NCBI GenBank assembly: GCA_039621445.1
Contig: CP154957.1
Location: 25,334,938-25,398,937 of the forward strand
Length of the DNA stretch: 64,000 nucleotides
Origin: Euglena gracilis
Lineage: Eukaryota > Euglenida > Euglenophyceae > Euglenales
Direction: 5' to 3'
Shown here: positions 57,691 to 64,000 of the stretch, in pieces
How the letters are laid out: each line of letters starts with the position of its first letter
Position numbering within the stretch: position 1 is the first letter of the stretch
The notes under the pieces: model-generated
What the model saw: only the letters and a program-made list of their open reading frames with translations
What the model was told of the DNA's origin: nothing
Database searches by the model: none
Program-made: the position numbers and the translations under genes

Positions 57691-58941
57691 AATGATGATG
57701 ATGATGACGATGATGATGATGATGATGATGATGATGAGAATAATAATAAAAATCATAATAATCAAATCTTATTGCTGGAGGAGGGGGGTCCCAGGCTGGA
57801 AAAGGCCGCTGGGGGTGGGGTCCAAATTTTTTAAGTGTTGGACATTCTGACCAATACCCCGAGCATGTGCCTGCCTAAAGGGTAAAGGTCACAACATGGA
57901 TTCTAAAAAAAGCAGGTGATTCAATTTCAAAAGAGCACTGGTCTCCGTGCACAGTGACTGAGCCAGCTGCTCACATGCCAGTTGCCACTTGATTTACTTA
58001 CCACTTGAAAGTTGTTCAGTTACCACTTGAAAGTTGTTTCTGATGGTAATCCCATCCCATTCCCAGTTTCAGACAGCCACCAACTACACCACCCCCTAAA
58101 AGTGTGAAAACACTCAAAAAGGGGTGATTGTTTGAGATTTGTTATTGCTTTTTCCATGTTGAATTTTCCATGTTGTAAAAGTGGCATTTTTAAGAAAATT
58201 TTTTCTCGTCCCCCCCCAAAACACCGTCCCTATGACCAGGCTTCATTTTTAAGACCACCAGAGGCGGGGAGGGGGGGGGATTCCCCCCACCCCCCCAACC
58301 CGGGACGGGCCCCCCCCCCCCCCGGGGGGGGGGCCCCCCAAAAAATCAGGCCGTCAAAGGCCATTTCCCGAAAAATTCCGGCGATTTGTACCAAAACCCA
58401 TACCCAGGCCGGACCCCCCCCCCCAGGGGGTCTGGCATCGGAACCACCCCCCCGGGGGGACTTCTGACTTAGAAAGAAGCCTGCCTTTGTCCCTCCAGTG
58501 GGAAGACTTGTTTTTCGCGTAAAATATGGCAGCGAAAAACCAAAAAACAGACCCCCCCAACAATGTAACCCCCCCCCCACTGTGGATTCTCAGCAATGGA
58601 CCAAAAAAAATATCCGGGTCTTTGGGGAGGGGGTAAATACCCCGTTTCTTTGCTGCCCTTGACTGGTTTGAAACTTTGGGAGGGCCAGCCAGCAACCAAC
58701 AACAACTCTGAATTTCTGGGAAAAAAAGTCCATCAGCCACACAGGGGGTGGGGGGGACTGAAAGGAAGGACATGACCACGCAGCCTCACAGGGGACTGAG
58801 GAGGTCAATTTCTGGGTAGGAAGTGGAGGCCAGGGAAAAGAAGTGAACAAAATGGACGAAAATTCCGGTGGAATAGGAGGTGGTGGTCACGAGTTTGTGG
58901 ACAGACAGAAAAAAAGGTGGAACGCGGCATGGCTGGGACCC
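56278..58941. other. intron with kilobase microsatellite
   Basis: Contains the microsatellite at 56765-57765, a C/G-run palindromic stretch at 58255-58460 and no convincing exon. Confidence 0.55.
56765..57765. repeat. compound trinucleotide array, about 1 kb
   Basis: Successive blocks: AAT/AATAAG, CAA, GTA, CAG (about 17 copies), then several hundred bases of GAA/AGAAG, then AAT again and GAT. Poly-Leu, poly-Glu and similar translations here are artefacts. Confidence 0.95.
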
Positions 58942-59005
58942 AGTCATCATCTGCAACATCTGACGCAGGGATACTTGGATAATCTATGCGCTCAGCACTC
59001 CTCAT
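58942..59005 (-). CDS. possible - strand exon
   Basis: Acceptor GATATTGCAG. The frame MRSAERIDYPSIPASDVADD follows; the donor is perhaps GACTGG before GTCCCA. Acidic, no family. Confidence 0.5.
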
Positions 59006-59598
59006 CTGCAATATCCACAGCCACTGTGGTTATGGCGCATGTTTCAGGGGATAAGCCGTCATAATTGCATGGCGCCACGCAAATTGAAAGATAATATATA
59101 TTATGCAACCAGCTCACGCATCTTCATTGTGTTTTGCTTTTTGATGCAAAAAAAAACACGAGACCTGAAAAGTTGTCTGCCATGCTCGTTGCGGCCATAA
59201 ATTCATTGTGTGTCGCATTGTCCACAAATGTTTTCTTTTTGATTGCCTGTTGCTTTTGATTTTCTGGGTACACACAAATTTAAAAGAAATCCAAAACATG
59301 GCTGTTGTAGCCTTGACACCTTTTTGATTCTACAAATTGTTCCAGAGAAATTCGAAATAAAAAAAATGGGGGGGAAATCGATTCAGATGCCAAATGCAAA
59401 TAAATTAAACTCAAAATCATTTTCCAGCTGAACTCAAATAACACCATATGAAAGAGAACTTTAAAAAAAAAGCAAAACAGCGAAAGGGAATTTTTTGAAA
59501 TGAGAAACACAAGAATCACGTTCCCATGCCCCCTCCCTGATACCAGCCAACCCATTTAGATTTCTGGATGCCAAGCTGTGGATTGGGACAACGTACAC

Positions 59599-59716
59599 CA
59601 GGTTCTCCCTGGCTCCAGCAATGATCGGTGTTGGCACTGGACCCATCGAGGGGCAACCAGACCCATGACAGCACGAGGGACTTCACCTGGGGATCCGTCA
59701 TCATGTCCACGAACTC
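59599..59716 (-). CDS. - strand gene exon
   Basis: Acceptor CATTGCAG, donor AACCTG before GTGTAC. It encodes EFVDMMTDPQVKSLVLSWVW then LPLDGSSANTDHCWSQGEP. 118 bases, one left over. Confidence 0.65.
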
Positions 59717-60836
59717 CTGCAATGGACAATATCACATCAGAAGTTATTGTACCCAAAAATGTTTCAAACAAATTTGCAGAAATATCTGTTTGGCTGCATT
59801 CTGACCTACGTACTTCCCTGCCTGCCTGCCTGGCGATTTGTCTGTCTGCCTGTGTGTCTGTCTGTCTGTCCGTCCATCTGTCTGTCCGTCCATCTGTCTG
59901 TCCGTCCGTCCGTCCGTTTGTCTCAGGCGGCGCTAATTGCCCACCCTATTCTTGTGTATTTTGACGATTTTTGACTGTTTCCGAATCCCTCTAAAAGGGC
60001 CCAAAATTCCAGATTCAGAGGTGTGAGTAGCGGAGTTGAGCCAATTGTTTTCCGGACATTACTTGCGCAGTTTTCCACCTAAACTTGTCTGTGAATTGTG
60101 TGTTTTGGGTAAATCAAGAACTATTTTGAAATAGGTAAAAAAAACTGATTTTGAATGGGTGTGACATGGGCTGTCTCTCTGTGATTTTTGTTATTCACGG
60201 CGTTTGAGAAATGGAAAAAAGTACATCCCAACTGCACGCGGAGAGCTGCCTAAAATGTTAAATGGTGCCTGAAAGTGAGGCCAAAATTCAGGTTGTTTAG
60301 GAGGATATCCACGCAAAACAAACCTGGACTCGGATTATCGCCTACAACTGAAAACAAAGCATGGCACGCGGATTCCCGCCTACGATGGGGATGCCCAACC
60401 AGCAGAGCCGGCACCACTGGGGCACCGGTTAGGAAACCGCTGGGAAAGAAGACCCACAATACAATTAAAAAAAATAGTCATGTCCACTCCAATATCACAT
60501 CCACTGCTTTGGCTGAAATCGGCCCAAAATAACCCAAGAAAAGATTATTCAAAGTGGCCAATGGGTGAGATAACTTCAACACATCAGGAAGCAAAAACTG
60601 TCGTACGCAAACTTTTGTGACATAAATACACTTCTACATTTCATTAAAAAATGAAATGAAAAATGAAACTGCAAAGGTGACCCCTAAAGAAGCAAGGTTT
60701 CCATTTCAGCAGTTTCAAGCGGTGTCAGCGATATCGGCACCGCTTTTTAGGTATCCCCCCTGTGGCACCACCGTTGATGAGTTGTCGGAAGGAATCCCCC
60801 AGTTTTTTGCGTGCATGTGAAGAGTGCAGGGATTAC
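59717..60836. other. intron with TGTC/CGTC array
   Basis: TGCC and TGTC/CGTC tetranucleotides fill 59817-59922. Possible coding at 60260-60460 (- strand) is unconvincing. Confidence 0.5.
59817..59922. repeat. TGCC / TGTC / CGTC tetranucleotide array
   Basis: Imperfect runs such as CTGCCTGCCTGCCTGG and CTGTCTGTCTGTCCGTCC. A GCAG/GCAGAC reverse-complement run stands at 61909-61940. Confidence 0.9.
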
Positions 60837-60953
60837 CTCTGTTTCGCACTGGGGATCCCAAATACTCATTCGTAATTTTTCGTAGTTTTTCGAGAATTTT
60901 CGTGCTCCGAAAATCGTCCGGTTGGCCCCTTGTGCGTTTTCCAGCTGCTTCAA
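60837..60953 (-). CDS. - strand gene exon, 39 codons
   Basis: Acceptor TATTTTCAG, donor ACAGAG before GTAATC; exactly 39 codons LKQLENAQGANRTIFGARKF then SKNYEKLRMSIWDPQCETE. A second frame (STKILEKLRKITNEYLGS) is also open. Basic and helical. Confidence 0.55.
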
Positions 60954-61146
60954 CTGAAAATAATGTGTATTTATTATCTGGCACCCCGAGGCATCTGATT
61001 TTGGCTCACATCATGTCCAGGTTGGAGTTGCAATCAAAAAATAAAAACACGCACACAGGGAGTTTCTCTGTATCGCTTGAGTTCTGATCCAATCCGCTTC
61101 TGCAAGGAATTTTCATGAAGGTATTTTGCTTGATTGATGCAGCAAC

Positions 61147-61222
61147 CCTTTGGTTTGTGAGTCCCTGGTCCAGAGCTTGTTCCGTGGTTCCTTTGGCCTT
61201 TTGCACCAATAACAAAATATTC
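61147..61222 (-). CDS. possible - strand exon
   Basis: Acceptor GGTGACAG, donor AAAGG before GTTGCT. It encodes NILLLVQKAKGTTEQALDQG then LTNQR. Confidence 0.5.
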
Positions 61223-61604
61223 CTGTCACCAATGACAATGACACAAGACATTGATTGTCCGTCACCGATCATTGCGGCGTAACAAACACAAAAGAGTGGA
61301 AGAAAAAACTGTGGGAATGCTACGGGAAAAATATGGGAAATTTTCAATTTTGGAGAATTTAATTTTCGGGAAACTTCAAAAATTCATTGTAATGAAATTT
61401 TTTCCAGACAACTGCGGTCCCTGTGACGGCCCGAAAATGTGTTCTTTGCACATCTCATTGTGTGATGGCTGTTCCCTGACCATTCATCTGTAATCTGCCC
61501 TCCTGACAGTGTCCATTGCCTTTGATGGTACTTCAAAGAGGCGTTTGAAAGGTGCAGTGGGAGAAAATTATGGGAAAATTAACCGCATAACCATCCCTAA
61601 CGTG

Positions 61605-61646
61605 GAGCTGGACAGAAGCCAAGAGACGAAATAGGCGGGTATCCAC
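61605..61646 (-). CDS. possible short - strand exon
   Basis: Acceptor TTCTTTAG, then VDTRLFRLLASVQL; the donor is probably CTCCAC before GTTAGG. Small but GC-rich at third positions. Confidence 0.45.
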
Positions 61647-61982
61647 CTAAAGAAAATGACTTGTGAGTTGGCTACTGACAACAACAACAGCTGACTTTTA
61701 GGCCTTACACTGATGAGTTGGGAATGGGAGAGGGGGTTTGTAGAATTGTTGATGAGGGATGGAGTGTAAAGGCACCCCCCCCCTGACCAGGAGGGGGATC
61801 GGGAGACGCCCCCCACCGGCCCAAGTGATCGAGTTTCGGCCCTTCATGAAGCGCTGGGCGAAAATTTTTGGACGCTTTTGGGCAAAATTTTGTCAAAAAA
61901 AGTTTCAAGCAGGCAGGCAGGCAGGCAGACGGACAGACACACAGGACAACAGGACTTTGTCCAATCCCATGCCAAGGCACAC

Positions 61983-62203
61983 CTTCCCAATCTGGGGACG
62001 AAAATGGCGGCCAAACAGTAAGCGGTTGATGAGAGTGGTCACCGTCATCATGAATGCTGCCCCCTCTCCAGTGTCCAACTGAACGTCGGTACGTTGGGCG
62101 TGGTCGTATCCTCTCCCTCTGGCCTTCACATGCTCAGGTCCCGAGGTGCTTCTGGAGCTGCCATTGACAAGCCGCGTCATGGCACCCAAGGCCAGAGGAC
62201 AGC
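61983..62203 (-). CDS. - strand gene exon, 73 codons
   Basis: Acceptor GCCGCGCAG, donor GGGAAG before GTGTGC. After two bases it encodes CPLALGAMTRLVNGSSRSTS, RGRGYDHAQRTDVQLDTGEG and AAFMMTVTTLINRLLFGRHF then RPQIGK. Contains a clear amphipathic helix. No family recognised. Confidence 0.7.
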
Positions 62204-62702
62204 CTGCGCGGCTTTTGACCTCAAATCGACACTCCGCTTTAGATGGTGGCTGGTCTCATTTTCTTTTGTCTGTTTTTTTTTTTGCTGCATACACCCGGTC
62301 AAACTGCATCTTTGAACTCCCTGATTTTTAGAACAGGAAAAGCAATGGGCATACAGAAATGATCATTCAAATCAGGATGCCAAATTGTAATTTTCGGAGA
62401 GGAAAGGTTTCATGAAAATTTTCAAAAAAAGGCAACAAAAAGAGAGAATAAGACAAAACATAAGGCGTCACAATTTTGAAAAAGCTTGTGTGTGCGTTGC
62501 ATAACGTGTGTTTTTCTGAAACATAGAAGTTAAGGTAAACAGTGGTATTCAATGTACAGACCTCCCATTAATGTAAAACTGTGGACAGGATTCAAAGATC
62601 GCCGATGGAGGCAGGATACCACACCCAACTGTGAGGGGCACAACACTTGAGGCAGAAAAGGCAGAAAAAGACCCATCTCTGTGGCTTTGTAGGTTCCCTC
62701 AC
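62204..62702. other. intron
   Basis: T- and A-rich in the middle. No exon seen. Confidence 0.55.
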
Positions 62703-62889
62703 CAAACGACCACACGCTGTAATCTGGGCAGAGCCTCATCGGCAAACAGAGACTTCCGGCACAGGGCAGGGGGCGCCGGCACGCGCGCCATCACACTGCC
62801 CCGCGCCATCTCCGGGGACCCGAACATCCCGGACCGCACCGAGCGGGGAACGCTCTTGGGGTTCGCTGGAACCACGACCGGTTTGGGCT
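62703..62889 (-). CDS. - strand gene exon
   Basis: Acceptor CTCTTCAG, donor GTTTG before GTGAGG. It encodes PKPVVVPANPKSVPRSVRSG, MFGSPEMARGSVMARVPAPP and ALCRKSLFADEALPRLQRVV. Basic and Pro-rich, probably a linker; third positions strongly GC. Confidence 0.7.
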
Positions 62890-63194
62890 CTGAAGAGTGG
62901 AGGCGGGACCGGCGTTGAGCGTCACCCAGCCAAACCCCTTCCCTCCCTTTCTCCCCAGTTCAAACCTGGCGGTAAACCCCACCACTTAGAACACTGCCCC
63001 TCCCCCCGACTCATAAACCCCCTCCCCCTGAGGACCAACCAATAGAAGACTTTTAACCTCCCTGTCCCCTGTGAAAGAAAAAATGTATCCCCCCCCCACA
63101 TGTCAACCCCGCCTTCGGCTGACCCATCAAACCAGATCCTGTATACCCCTGGGAGTTTGTCAATTGGGGGGGGGGGACGGACTGAAGGGTGGGC

Positions 63195-63345
63195 TCAACG
63201 CCGACCACAGCGGGCAGCGGCCCAGCGGCGGGGGCTGCACCACGAGGCACTGGTCGCACCGCCAGTGGGCGTCGCCGCAGTCCCGGCACGGCAGCGTCGC
63301 AGACTGCTGCACGATGGGTCCCCACCAGATCTGACTGCCAGGGTC
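63195..63345 (-). CDS. - strand gene exon with CxxC...CxxC
   Basis: The frame DPGSQIWWGPIVQQSATLPC then RDCGDAHWRCDQCLVVQPPP contains C-x2-C-x6-C-x2-C, a possible zinc ribbon. Third positions are strongly GC. Acceptor is near ACCCAG or TGGCAG, donor not settled. Confidence 0.6.
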
Positions 63346-63569
63346 CCTGGGTATCCCCCCCCCAACTCGAATGGTCACTGCCGCCAAGTTACGAGGAGGG
63401 GCCAATAATCCTGTGAAGCGAGTTTTGGATGGGGCTATGGAAATAGAAAAATGAACATGATTTTTTGGAAAATAAAAACAGGAAAGAATTTCACTGCAAA
63501 AAAAGTTGACGTCGACTCATTTCACCAGCGGTGTGTAATATTATGTCGGGGAGGGGGCTCTATGAGATA

Positions 63570-63726
63570 CAGTCAGCTCTTGCTCTGGCTGCTGACCCGT
63601 CAGACAATGAAAATCGTCCGTCATGACAGGTTTGACCTCCGCCAGCTGCTTGAGCCGTTTGAAGGCATGCCAGCGGCTCGGAGACGCACTGCCGAGGTCC
63701 GGCGCACTCCGGCTGGGGGCTCGGGG
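63570..63726 (-). CDS. - strand gene exon
   Basis: Acceptor GACCTGCAG. It encodes PRAPSRSAPDLGSASPSRWH then AFKRLKQLAEVKPVMTDDFH and CLTGQQPEQE. The donor could be at 63637 (GCGGAG before GTCAAA) or beyond. Confidence 0.55.
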
Positions 63727-63792
63727 CTGCAGGTCCCACCTGTGCACTGCCCAACCAATTTGAGGATGGGTCGAGTGGCTTTGCCATTCAAA

Positions 63793-63974
63793 GAAGCCCA
63801 GGCCGGGCCGCGGCGTCGGTGGGCCCGTGGAGGTCCATGGTCTGGAGCACGTCCAGGGCGGAGCGCACGGCCGGCCCGGTGATGGCGACGGCGCACCGCG
63901 TTGGGGGGCCGGCCGGGGCCGGGGGCTGCAGGACGCTTTGGCGGAGCGGGGCTGCCGCCCGGCGTGGCGTCCCG
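63793..63974 (-). CDS. - strand exon at window edge
   Basis: The frame LQPPAPAGPPTRCAVAITGP then AVRSALDVLQTMDLHGPTDA has nearly all-GC third positions. It meets a TGA after RPGLL with no GT donor just before, so the boundary is unresolved. It may continue beyond the window. Confidence 0.5.
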
Positions 63975-64000
63975 TGGGATGAGTGGGCGGGTCTGGGCTG

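Noticed and set aside
59578-59964. + strand Ser/Cys/Val repeat protein
   Set aside because: Half of it is the TGTC/CGTC array and the other half is antisense of the better-supported - strand exon at 59599-59716.

Overview
The window is nuclear DNA of an intron-rich eukaryote. Cellular genes are cut into short exons (about 45-310 nt) bounded by GT...AG introns that are much longer than the exons. The introns are full of C/G homopolymers, microsatellites and fold-back repeats, and a short CCCTAA (TTAGGG-type) telomere-like array lies inside one of them. The retroelements present (DIRS-type tyrosine-recombinase elements and a chromodomain Ty3-type element) are eukaryotic. I cannot name the species. 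An alga or other protist with GC-rich third codon positions fits best, but that is inference. No tRNA, rRNA, CRISPR array or bacterial operon was seen.

Layout. (1) 1.6-8.1 kb, + strand: a split TKL-like protein kinase gene, eight exons recognised, all joining in phase; the first exon(s) with the glycine loop were not found. Its introns hold a GT-rich minisatellite and several fold-back elements. (2) 8.5-20.3 kb: a nest of DIRS-like retrotransposons. Copy A (- strand) is 5' truncated, copy B (- strand) is deleted and truncated, copy C (+ strand, 15.5-19.9 kb) is nearly complete, and an inverted 5' fragment follows. Between A and B an inverted pair of about 170-bp segments encodes a piece of a membrane protein. 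(3) 21.5-22.8 kb: three weak + strand exons. (4) 23.6-27.4 kb, - strand: the 3' end of a cellular gene with a clear stop codon. (5) 28.4-44.9 kb, + strand: one complete 16.5-kb LTR retrotransposon with 308-bp LTRs that I read as identical and an exact 5-bp target duplication. (6) 45.8-64 kb, - strand: many more exons of a large cellular gene, probably the upstream part of the gene in (4), so the LTR element probably sits in one of its introns.

The LTR element is the most remarkable object. It carries a primer-binding site matching initiator Met-tRNA, a 1,324-codon gag with two zinc knuckles, a single in-frame UAG followed three bases later by a strong 13-bp stem-loop, then protease, reverse transcriptase, RNase H, integrase and a chromodomain. 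Downstream of pol, where env would lie in a retrovirus, is a third open frame of 1,929 codons that I cannot assign to any family. All its coding regions are peppered with short perfect palindromes (GC-rich stem, loop such as ATTA, ATGAA or TATTCG) whose stems vary but stay complementary. The gag-UAG-pol arrangement, the giant third frame and the covarying mini-hairpins together are the best candidate here for something undescribed.

Exon boundaries on the - strand were placed by GT/AG sites, open frame, GC-rich third positions and, where adjacent exons could be compared, phase. The function of that gene is not recognised.
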